A DNA stretch of 6,832 nt from Coriobacteriia bacterium. Lineage in GTDB: Bacteria > Actinomycetota > Coriobacteriia > WRKU01. This document shows positions 1 to 5,861 of this stretch, piece after piece. The position numbers and the translations under genes are program-made. Each line of letters opens with the position of its first letter. Position 1 is the stretch's first letter. The stretch covers positions 1 to 6,832 of the forward strand of contig WRDL01000080.1 of NCBI GenBank assembly GCA_009784095.1, written 5' to 3'. Under the pieces are notes generated by a model that was not told the DNA's origin, searched no databases, and worked only from the letters and a program-made list of their open reading frames with translations.

Positions 1-2
1 CC

Positions 3-668
3 GTCGAGAGTGCGCCCTGGCTGTATGGGTTGGTGGCGCTGAGCGCGCTCTCCCCCACGATCGCCTCATACGTGGTGCTCAAGAACAACAGGGAAGTCAC
101 CGGTTTTCGCGAATGGATCAAAAAGGTGTTCGACATCAAAGAACCGTTACGCTTCTACCTGCTCGTCGCCTTGCTCTGTGCAGTATTTATCATTCCTCAG
201 ATCATAATGAACGGCCTCAATGAGGAGCAACCACTCTACCTTGCATTGGTATTGATCCCGGTGGCCCTGATATTCGGCGGTCTGGAAGAAGCCGGTTGGA
301 GCTATGTGTTGCGACCACAGCTCGACGCGAAGAACGGATTGATCCTCTCGTCGCTGATCATCGCGATCATTTGGAGCGCATGGCACATTCCCGTGCTGTT
401 ACCACAAGGCAGGATCGAGTCGCTGCCCTGGTTCGGACTGTATGCGCTTGATCTTCTCGGTCAATCGTTCGCCCTTGGCGTGATCATGAGGATCACGAAG
501 AGCGTGTGGCTCTGCGTCCTATTCCACACCTTGACCAACGCGCTGTCGGGGATCGTCAATATTAACAAGACCCTTCCGGGAAGTCTGGTCGTCGCGGTTT
601 TATTCATCGTGGTCTCGCTGGGCGCGGTGTATTTCTTCGAGAGGCGAAACGAAGTACTCAGCGAATAA
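3..668 (+). CDS. CPBP-family intramembrane metalloprotease (CAAX/bacteriocin-processing type), 5' end cut by window
   Basis: The reading frame is open from base 3 to the TAA at 666-668 and gives 221 residues. A TTG at base 30 could start translation, but the frame stays open and hydrophobic upstream of it, and CPBP proteins are usually longer, so the true start is probably outside the window. The three family motifs are present, in window numbering: a Glu-Glu pair in EEAGW (E95-E96), the W-x-x-W-H motif WSAWH (H128), and HTLTN (H175 and N179). They are separated by several hydrophobic membrane segments. The arginine of the textbook EExxxR motif is serine here (EEAGWS), with an arginine four residues later (R104); my recollection is that this position varies in the family. 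CPBP proteins act in the membrane as glutamic-type or metal-type proteases in prenyl-protein processing, or as bacteriocin self-immunity and maturation proteins. The exact substrate is unknown. It lies about 330 bp upstream of a peptide-exporter-like operon on the same strand. Family assignment is firm; function is inferred. Confidence 0.85.
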   Translation, partial: VESAPWLYGLVALSALSPTIASYVVLKNNREVTGFREWIKKVFDIKEPLRFYLLVALLCAVFIIPQIIMNGLNEEQPLYLALVLIPVALIFGGLEEAGWSYVLRPQLDAKNGLILSSLIIAIIWSAWHIPVLLPQGRIESLPWFGLYALDLLGQSFALGVIMRITKSVWLCVLFHTLTNALSGIVNINKTLPGSLVVAVLFIVVSLGAVYFFERRNEVLSE

Positions 669-966
669 AACCTATTCTGAGTTATATCCGTTGACCCGCA
701 AGCCTCGATCGAGCCATCTACTGAGAGGTATATCAGCATGATCCACTCGGTTGCGCGTTCGCGCGCTCTCGTGATAATAACGTGAGATAGGATCATTCTT
801 GTTACGTTTGACAAAAACGAGGGTTCATTGGGCTCCATTCGAGCACAGATTCCCTTCTCGGGTTATGAGCAACAAATAGTTGCGCAAAATTCCAACTAGA
901 ATAGGTGGTCGGGAACTCGATGCAACCGTAGTCTTGGAATTGCAGTATCTTTAACAAATAAGTATA
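669..966. other. Intergenic region without a recognisable gene
   Basis: I see no credible coding sequence here on either strand. A - strand open frame covering 461-838 mostly lies opposite the CPBP gene and has no recognisable protein features. The stretch holds a 5-bp GC hairpin at 753-766, a 10-bp perfect palindrome CTCGATCGAG at 704-713, and a pair of inverted heptamers (ATGATCC near 739-745 and GGATCAT near 790-796) that flank the hairpin. A TTGACA at 808-813 has no acceptable -10 box at normal spacing. The sequence becomes clearly richer in A+T after about 940, leading into the operon promoter. No clear rho-independent terminator for the CPBP gene is visible. Confidence 0.5.
753..766. 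other. GC-rich hairpin with TTCG loop
   Basis: GCGCG at 753-757 pairs with CGCGC at 762-766 around the tetraloop TTCG, giving five G-C pairs closed by a UUCG-type loop on the + strand RNA. It lies 85 bp after the CPBP stop codon. No T-run follows, so it is not a standard intrinsic terminator. It could stabilise the 3' end of the CPBP transcript, or be chance. Confidence 0.35.
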
Positions 967-1017
967 TTGACAATAATATATTTTTGTGTATTATAATATA
1001 TGTCATATAGTATTATA
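965..1017. promoter_or_regulatory. Possible operator palindromes over the exporter promoter
   Basis: Several symmetric elements overlap the promoter. TATTG-A-CAATA at 965-975 covers the -35 box. The perfect palindrome TATTATAATA at 989-998 covers the -10 region. TATAATA at 992-998 and TATTATA at 1011-1017 form an inverted repeat with a 12-bp spacer across the likely start of transcription. GTATTATA also occurs as a direct repeat at 988-995 and 1010-1017, 22 bp apart (about two helical turns). This layout would suit a dimeric repressor of the TetR, MarR or GntR kind. Short palindromes arise easily in such AT-rich DNA and no regulator gene is in the window, so the call is tentative. Confidence 0.3.
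967..997 (+). promoter_or_regulatory. Sigma-70-type promoter of the exporter operon
   Basis: A perfect -35 box TTGACA lies at 967-972 in very AT-rich DNA. Two -10 candidates overlap: a perfect TATAAT at 992-997 with 19-bp spacing, and TATTAT at 989-994 with 16-bp spacing. Either would start transcription around 1001-1006. The transcript would then begin at or after the ATG at 1000, which argues against that codon as the adaptor start and in favour of 1042. No other promoter is evident before the ATPase or permease genes. Confidence 0.7.
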
Positions 1018-1029
1018 CAAGAATCAGTC

Positions 1030-1038
1030 GGAAGGAAG
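1030..1038 (+). promoter_or_regulatory. Ribosome binding site that sets the adaptor start at 1042
   Basis: The purine run GGAAGGAAG contains AAGGA at 1032-1036, five bases before the ATG at 1042. The in-frame ATG at 1000 is preceded only by A/T bases of the -10 region, with no Shine-Dalgarno sequence. This supports 1042 as the translation start. Confidence 0.75.
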
Positions 1039-1041
1039 ATC

Positions 1042-2496
1042 ATGAGCACCAACGAGACTTTGGTAGAAAGCGTTGAGTCCGTCGTCGAGGCACAACCGTT
1101 CACCCCCTATACCCCCGAAAAGTCCTCCTCGCGCACGTGGCTGTGGATCCCCGGAATCGCCCTTGTGCTCGTGCTGGGAGCGATTGGATATTGGTATTGG
1201 AATGCGCAACAGCCGGTCGAGGTCAACACCGAAACGGTAGTTTCGAAAGATCTGTCAATCGAGATCACCGGTTCCGGCAGAGTGATCGCCGACCACCCGA
1301 CCGATGTCTATGCAAAGAGTCCGGGACTGGTCTCTCAGGTATTGGTCAAAGACGGTCAGAAGGTCACAATCGGAGAAAAACTCGTCGTGCTCGATCAGGA
1401 GATACTGCATGCACAATTGACCCAGGCTGAAAGTGGACTGGCACAAGCACAGAGCAATCTGGCACAACTCAGTGATGGGGTGTACAGTCGACAGGCAGCG
1501 ATGAACGCGGCTTATTCGGGAATCGATGCCGCTAGTCAAGGTCTTGACAGCGCTTATCAAATGCAAGCACTTGCCGATGCCGGTGTCAGTGATGCGCAAA
1601 ACTATCTCAACTGGTTACACACAGCCCCTGATCCCTCACCGGAGGATGTGTATATGGCCGAACAAGCTCTCAGCCAAGCTCTGATCGGTCAGCAGCAGGC
1701 AAGCGCGGGGGTCGCACAGGCGCAAGGCTCTCTCGCGGCGGCGAATGGGTCACTCGTCCAAGCACAAGCGGGCGATCCCGCCTCTTCGATCGATGCAGCG
1801 AATGCCTTGATAAGAGCGGCTCAAGAGCAGGTCGACCTTGCTAACCAAGCGATCGACGAAGCGACCATCACCGCACCGATCGCCGGCACGGTCGTATTCG
1901 CTCAGACCGCCGCAAGTGCTCAGGCTCAGGCCACAGGATCAGGCACACCTCTTGCGGGAGCGAGTCTGATGAAGGGAAGCGCGGTCACGCCGGGAGTGCC
2001 GATACTGACTATCGTGGACAGCGCCCATGTGCTCTTCGAGGTCGATATCAGCGAAGAGGATATCGGTCAGGTAGCCCCGGATCAAAGTGTTTCGATCCTC
2101 CTTGATAGCGACGGTTCGAAACAGCTGAAAGGGACCGTCACATCGATCGACGAGGTCGCCCACAACACCCTGACCGGAGGAACCGTCTTCTCCGTCAAGA
2201 TCCGTATCAAAGCGATGGATGATGCGAAGGTCTCCGTCGGAATGAAAGGTGAAGCAACGATCCAGACCACGCACCTCAGTGGTGCGATGACCATTTCACG
2301 CAAAGCACTGTTCTCCGAAGATGGTGAGAATTTCGTTTACGTCGTCTCCGACGGACAACTGAGCAAGAAGGATGTGATCGTCGGTGATATGACCGATGAG
2401 ATCGCTCAGATCAAAAGCGGGCTCTCCGTGGGAGAGACGATCGCTTTGCCGGAGAACATCTCATTCGAAGACGGACTTCGGGTGAGCGAGAACTAG
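1042..2496 (+). CDS. HlyD/MacA-type membrane fusion (adaptor) subunit of an ABC exporter
   Basis: This 484-residue protein is the periplasmic-adaptor-like part of a tripartite export system and is anchored outside the membrane. After a short acidic cytoplasmic leader there is one membrane helix (about residues 33-53, WLWIPGIALVL onward) with no lipobox. The first half of a biotinyl-lipoyl domain follows (about 85-119, with SPGLVSQVLVKDGQ and VGE/IGEKL-like spacing). Next is a long alanine- and glutamine-rich coiled-coil hairpin (about 120-272), then the second lipoyl half ATITAPIAGTVV (274-285). A beta-barrel domain begins near DSAHVLFEVDISEEDIG, and a C-terminal membrane-proximal domain ends the protein. 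An Ala/Gln/Ser/Gly-rich insert (about 286-318) interrupts the end of the lipoyl domain. An ATG at 1000 is in frame but lies within the promoter -10 region and lacks a binding site, so 1042 is preferred. The ATPase gene follows after 32 bp. In Gram-positive bacteria, related adaptors (such as YknX of Bacillus) work with MacB-type pumps against toxic peptides. The specific substrate here is unknown. Confidence 0.88.
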   Translation: MSTNETLVESVESVVEAQPFTPYTPEKSSSRTWLWIPGIALVLVLGAIGYWYWNAQQPVEVNTETVVSKDLSIEITGSGRVIADHPTDVYAKSPGLVSQVLVKDGQKVTIGEKLVVLDQEILHAQLTQAESGLAQAQSNLAQLSDGVYSRQAAMNAAYSGIDAASQGLDSAYQMQALADAGVSDAQNYLNWLHTAPDPSPEDVYMAEQALSQALIGQQQASAGVAQAQGSLAAANGSLVQAQAGDPASSIDAANALIRAAQEQVDLANQAIDEATITAPIAGTVVFAQTAASAQAQATGSGTPLAGASLMKGSAVTPGVPILTIVDSAHVLFEVDISEEDIGQVAPDQSVSILLDSDGSKQLKGTVTSIDEVAHNTLTGGTVFSVKIRIKAMDDAKVSVGMKGEATIQTTHLSGAMTISRKALFSEDGENFVYVVSDGQLSKKDVIVGDMTDEIAQIKSGLSVGETIALPENISFEDGLRVSEN

Positions 2497-2528
2497 AACG
2501 TAACGAGATATAAGAAAAGGATCGGCTC

Positions 2529-3287
2529 ATGAATGCGGTAGCTCTAGAGACCAGACAGCTCAGCAAAGTCTTTGAGAACGCCACTCGGCAGCAAGTGGTA
2601 CTGCGAGACCTCGATATCAAGATATATGAAGGGGATTTCACGGTCATCATGGGAGCGTCGGGCGCAGGCAAGTCCACCTTGCTCTATGCACTGTCCGGTA
2701 TGGATCGCCCGACCAGCGGGTCCATCGGTTTTTTCAACGCGGAGATCACAGGACTGTCCAACGACCAGCTGGCTGTTTTCCGCAGACAGAACTGTGGTTT
2801 TATCTTTCAACAGATGTTTCTGCTGGATAGTATGAGCATTCTCGATAATATCGTGATGTGCGGGCTGCTCGTCTGTAGTGACAAGAAAAAGATCGCCCGG
2901 ACGGCTCAAGATCTTCTGCTCAAAGTCGGTCTGGATGAGACCATTTGGAGCAAGTTCCCCTCGCAGCTTTCCGGTGGAGAAAATCAGCGCGCCGCAATCG
3001 TGCGCGCGTTGATCAATGAACCAAAGATCATTTTTGCCGATGAGCCGACCGGTTCACTGAACTCAGCCGCCGGGGTCTCGGTGCTTGATGTGTTGACCGA
3101 CGTGAACGCGAACGGACAGAGCATCATCATGGTGACCCATGACATCAACTCCGCTTTGCGAGGCAATCAGATCATATTCATCAGAGACGGCCAAGTCAGT
3201 GGTCGATGTACGCTGGATAGATACAGGGATGAGGACGCGCAGCGCCGAGCGCAGTTGACGACGTTTCTCGCTTCGATGGGTTGGTAG
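2529..3287 (+). CDS. MacB/LolD-type ABC transporter ATPase
   Basis: This 252-residue cytoplasmic subunit hydrolyses ATP to drive the adjacent permease. It has every nucleotide-binding motif: Walker A GASGAGKST (42-50), the Q-loop at FIFQQ (Q94/Q95), the signature LSGGE (147-151) followed by NQR, Walker B IIFADE (167-172, catalytic E172), and the switch histidine in MVTHD (H204). The early PTSG and GLSNDQLAVFRRQ segments and the DEPTGSLNS sequence are typical of the LolD/MacB/BceA group of exporters. The D-loop reads GSLNS, with asparagine (N178) where aspartate is usual. The start ATG has the binding site AAAAGGA at 2515-2521, seven bases upstream. The gene lies 32 bp after the adaptor and two bases before, or slightly overlapping, the permease start, so the three are very likely co-transcribed and translationally coupled. 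Confidence 0.93.
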   Translation: MNAVALETRQLSKVFENATRQQVVLRDLDIKIYEGDFTVIMGASGAGKSTLLYALSGMDRPTSGSIGFFNAEITGLSNDQLAVFRRQNCGFIFQQMFLLDSMSILDNIVMCGLLVCSDKKKIARTAQDLLLKVGLDETIWSKFPSQLSGGENQRAAIVRALINEPKIIFADEPTGSLNSAAGVSVLDVLTDVNANGQSIIMVTHDINSALRGNQIIFIRDGQVSGRCTLDRYRDEDAQRRAQLTTFLASMGW

Positions 3288-3289
3288 AC

Positions 3290-5713
3290 ATGTATCCACT
3301 GTGGACCCTCGCCTGGGCTAATATTCGAAAGACTCGTTCTGCGTCGATCACCCTGACGATCATGTTCGTCATCGCTGCTCTTCTTCTTAACGCGGGACTG
3401 CTCGTTCTGATCAACTATGGCGGTTTCTTTACCGAACTGACCGATGAGCTGCAGACCTCAGACGTAATCTATGTTATGTCTCGAAGTCTTTACAGCCCCC
3501 AGACCGCGCGCTACTTCGCGCGCAACCCACATGTCACCGCGACAGAGGATCTTGACTGTTTGATGCTCGATGGCTATATCAAACCACGTGATATCGATAA
3601 GAATTATTACCTCTTGTTCTTTGATATGGATCAGACGCGTACCATGTCGGAGTGGAAGTTCGTCGGTGAATCCTTAGGGATATCCGGTGTAATGCCCATC
3701 TACGTGCCGGAAGTTTTTAAATCGATCGAAGGGTATCACCTGGGCGACGAGCTTATCATCACCTACCGCGACGATCTTAGGGGCAAGCCGTATGCGACCG
3801 GTAAGGACGACGAGACCGAATTGCGCAGCGAGCTGGTCTTTACTGTCAAAGGATACATCGAGGATGTGTACTTGAGCAGCACTGAGACCGGGGTCGTGGG
3901 ATTCTATCTGCCCTCCGAAACATACCATGCCCTAGCCCGAAAGCTCGACTCACCCATCTATCAAGCTCATGTCACCTTTGCTGATCTTGATGACATCGAG
4001 AGTTTTCCCGCCGTTGAAGGAGACCTGCGTGACGTCATCGGTCTGAACTCGACCTCGTTGATGGCCAGTCCGATGACGAGTGTTATGGCTGCGATCGATC
4101 TTCCCATGTTGCAGTTGGCTCGGACCATGATGGCCAATATGGTCTCTGCGATGATGGTCCTGTTCGCCTTGATCATCGTGGGTGTGTGCCTTTTGGTCGT
4201 CTACTTCAAGATAGTGAACAGCATCGAGGAAGAGATGCTCAATATTGGCTCATTGAAATCAGCTGGATATACCACACGCCAGATCATCACCTCGATCGGA
4301 ATGCAGTTTCTGGTCCTGGCTGTAGCGGGGAGCACGATCGGGATCATAGGCTCGTATGCGATCCTTCCCGCGGTCGCACTGGTGCTCGAACAGCAATCGG
4401 GTTTGATGTGGGAGCAGGGTTTCGATGCGACGATCAGTATCGCAGTTTGGGTGGTACTCTTGCTCATCACCGCATTGGTAGTCTGGTTCGCCGCTCGCCA
4501 TGTGCATAAACTGACCCCGATCACGGCGTTGCGTGGCGAGTCACATACCCATACCTACCGCAAGAACCGTCTTGAACTCCACCGCTCCCCCCTCGGTCTT
4601 TCAAGCACCCTTGCGCTCAAGTCGATCCTGCAAAACCCCCGCCAGAGTGTCATGATACTCGTCATCGTCACCGCGGTCGCATTTTCAGGTGCCTTCGGGG
4701 TCACCATGTTCTACAACAGTGCTATCGACACCACCGCATTCGCTCAAGTTCCGGGACAAGAGATCACCAACGTTATTGCCATAGCGAACATTGATCGGAC
4801 CTCGCCGGCTCTGCTTAACAAGATCTCAAAGATGAGCGAAGTGAGAAAAGCGATCTTTCTGGATGAGGCAAGTCTCACGCTGAATGGAAATGACGTGTCC
4901 GCAGAGGTCATGGTCGATTTTTCACAGCGTGAAGCGAGCAACATCTATCAGGGGCACTATCCCGAGAAAAGCGGTGAGCTTGCGGTCGCAGGTCTACTGG
5001 CGGAAAAATTCGGACTGCACATCGGTGATAGTGCGCAGGTCGGATTTGACGGCAAGGAGGAAACGTTCACGATTGTGGGGTTGAGTAGTGGATCTTTTAA
5101 CGGCAATGCCGGCAACTCGATCCTCGCTGAGGATTATCTGCGGTTCAACCCCGACTTCAAGACGCAGGTCATCAATATCTATCTGTGGGATAGTGTCGAT
5201 ACCGCCCGCTATATCACGACACTCAAGGACACGTTCGGTAAAGATGTCTTCCTCGAGATCATGAACTTCGACGAGTTGATGGAAGAAGCATTGGTCTCGT
5301 ATCAAAGCATCATCTCGCTGATGGGTATCGCGATGCTCGTGATCACTGCCTTCGTTATTACATTAGTGCTGTATTTCGTGATCAGTTCCTCCGTCATACG
5401 AAAACGCCATGAACTGGGCATTTTCAAGGCAAATGGCTATACGACCGAGCAACTGATGTTGCAATTCACCCTCGAATGCATGGTTCCCGTCATCGCGGGA
5501 GCATCTTTGGGATGCGTGCTGGGCGGTATTTATACCAACGCGCTCGTTGGACTTGCATTCAGGAGCGCGGGTATGATGGTCACCAACTTCATCGTCGACC
5601 CCCTGTGGGTCTTCGGATTTGGACTGATAACCGTTGTATTCTCCTTTATGCTTGCACTTCTCATCACCTGGCGTATCCGCAACATCTCGGCCTACGCACT
5701 CGTCACGGAGTGA
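3290..5713 (+). CDS. ABC transporter permease with two FtsX domains (MacB/LolCE-like, duplicated)
   Basis: This 807-residue membrane subunit should form the mechanotransmission part of the exporter. From the sequence I place eight helices in two similar halves. The first half has TM1 (about 18-41), an extracellular domain (about 42-280) and TM2-4 (about 284-306, 337-360, 381-403). The second half has TM5 (about 448-472), a second extracellular domain (about 475-668) and TM6-8 (about 673-697, 730-752, 770-793). The duplication shows in the matching cytoplasmic motifs IGSLKSAGYTTRQI after TM2 and LGIFKANGYTTEQL after TM6. Both are the FtsX-family coupling segment that meets the ATPase. A single protein with both halves could work as one chain or as a dimer. 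I chose the ATG at 3290, two bases after the ATPase stop. A TTG at 3281 is in frame and would overlap the ATPase by seven bases; neither has a strong binding site. A histidine-bearing loop (SHTHTYRKN) joins the halves in the cytoplasm. The gene ends 14 bp from the convergent tRNA gene. Confidence 0.9.
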   Translation: MYPLWTLAWANIRKTRSASITLTIMFVIAALLLNAGLLVLINYGGFFTELTDELQTSDVIYVMSRSLYSPQTARYFARNPHVTATEDLDCLMLDGYIKPRDIDKNYYLLFFDMDQTRTMSEWKFVGESLGISGVMPIYVPEVFKSIEGYHLGDELIITYRDDLRGKPYATGKDDETELRSELVFTVKGYIEDVYLSSTETGVVGFYLPSETYHALARKLDSPIYQAHVTFADLDDIESFPAVEGDLRDVIGLNSTSLMASPMTSVMAAIDLPMLQLARTMMANMVSAMMVLFALIIVGVCLLVVYFKIVNSIEEEMLNIGSLKSAGYTTRQIITSIGMQFLVLAVAGSTIGIIGSYAILPAVALVLEQQSGLMWEQGFDATISIAVWVVLLLITALVVWFAARHVHKLTPITALRGESHTHTYRKNRLELHRSPLGLSSTLALKSILQNPRQSVMILVIVTAVAFSGAFGVTMFYNSAIDTTAFAQVPGQEITNVIAIANIDRTSPALLNKISKMSEVRKAIFLDEASLTLNGNDVSAEVMVDFSQREASNIYQGHYPEKSGELAVAGLLAEKFGLHIGDSAQVGFDGKEETFTIVGLSSGSFNGNAGNSILAEDYLRFNPDFKTQVINIYLWDSVDTARYITTLKDTFGKDVFLEIMNFDELMEEALVSYQSIISLMGIAMLVITAFVITLVLYFVISSSVIRKRHELGIFKANGYTTEQLMLQFTLECMVPVIAGASLGCVLGGIYTNALVGLAFRSAGMMVTNFIVDPLWVFGFGLITVVFSFMLALLITWRIRNISAYALVTE

Positions 5714-5727
5714 TCCTTCTTTCGTGC

Positions 5728-5803
5728 TGGTAGGGGAGGAGGGATTCGAACCCTCACTTGGTGGATTTTAAGTCCACTGCCTCTGCCGTTGGGCTACTCC
5801 CCC
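5728..5803 (-). tRNA. tRNA with UAA anticodon (leucine), short variable loop
   Basis: The reverse strand folds as a 76-nt tRNA with an encoded 3' CCA (5728-5730) and discriminator A73. The acceptor stem pairs GGGGGAG (5797-5803) with CTCCCCT (5732-5738), giving six Watson-Crick pairs plus a G1-U72 wobble. The D arm is GCC/GGC with a GG in the loop. The anticodon stem GTGGA/TCCAC closes the loop CTTAAAA, so positions 34-36 are UAA (bases 5768-5770), which reads UUA and UUG. The T arm is GAGGG-TTCGAAT-CCCTC. The variable region is only five bases (CAAGT), as in class I tRNAs, whereas bacterial leucine tRNAs are usually class II with a long variable arm. A73 agrees with leucine identity. The fold is clean, so this is unlikely to be a decayed gene. 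The leucine call rests on the anticodon alone. Confidence 0.9.
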
Positions 5804-5810
5804 ACGTATA

Positions 5811-5828
5811 AGCACCAAAAAAGGTGCT
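5811..5828. repeat. Perfect inverted repeat (hairpin) in the tRNA 5' leader
   Basis: AGCACC at 5811-5816 and GGTGCT at 5823-5828 are exact inverse complements separated by six A bases. In the - strand transcript this is a 6-bp stem with a U6 loop, ending seven bases before the tRNA 5' end. Because the U-run is in the loop and not after the stem, it is a poor intrinsic terminator for the septum gene. On the + strand it is also not followed by a T-run. It may guide leader processing of the tRNA precursor. Confidence 0.5.
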
Positions 5829-5833
5829 CTACG

Positions 5834-5861
5834 ATTATGGCATATTATTTCGGTAATTCAA
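5834..5861 (-). promoter_or_regulatory. Probable promoter of the tRNA gene
   Basis: Reading the - strand, TTGAAT (5856-5861) and CATAAT (5834-5839) are spaced by 16 bp, and TGC directly precedes the -10 box, making an extended -10 element. Each box matches the consensus at five and four or more positions. Transcription would begin near 5827, just at the leader hairpin and about 24 bases before the tRNA. The -35 box lies in the last codons of the septum gene, so the tRNA could be made both from this site and by read-through from eno. Confidence 0.5.

Noticed and set aside
808..836. Promoter at TTGACA 808-813
   Set aside because: At 16-18 bp downstream the sequence is GC-containing (around ggctcc) with no -10-like hexamer.
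461..838. A 125-residue open frame on the - strand overlapping the CPBP 3' end
   Set aside because: It lies largely opposite a well-supported gene, and its translation shows no recognisable domain or membrane pattern.
1000..1041. Fourteen extra N-terminal residues on the adaptor from an ATG at 1000
   Set aside because: The codon is three bases after a perfect TATAAT and has no binding site, while 1042 has AAGGA five bases upstream.
1420..1830. Repeat protein or internal tandem repeats in the adaptor's Ala/Gln-rich region
   Set aside because: The pattern is the normal coiled-coil hairpin of HlyD/MacA-type adaptors and I saw no exact nucleotide repeats.
4186..4524. Open frames of about 80-110 residues on both strands within the permease
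   Set aside because: They sit inside a clear FtsX-domain coding region and read as shadows of its frame with no family features.
5811..5828. Intrinsic terminator for the septum gene or for the exporter operon
   Set aside because: The U-run is in the loop and no T-run follows the stem on either strand, so it does not meet the usual terminator form.
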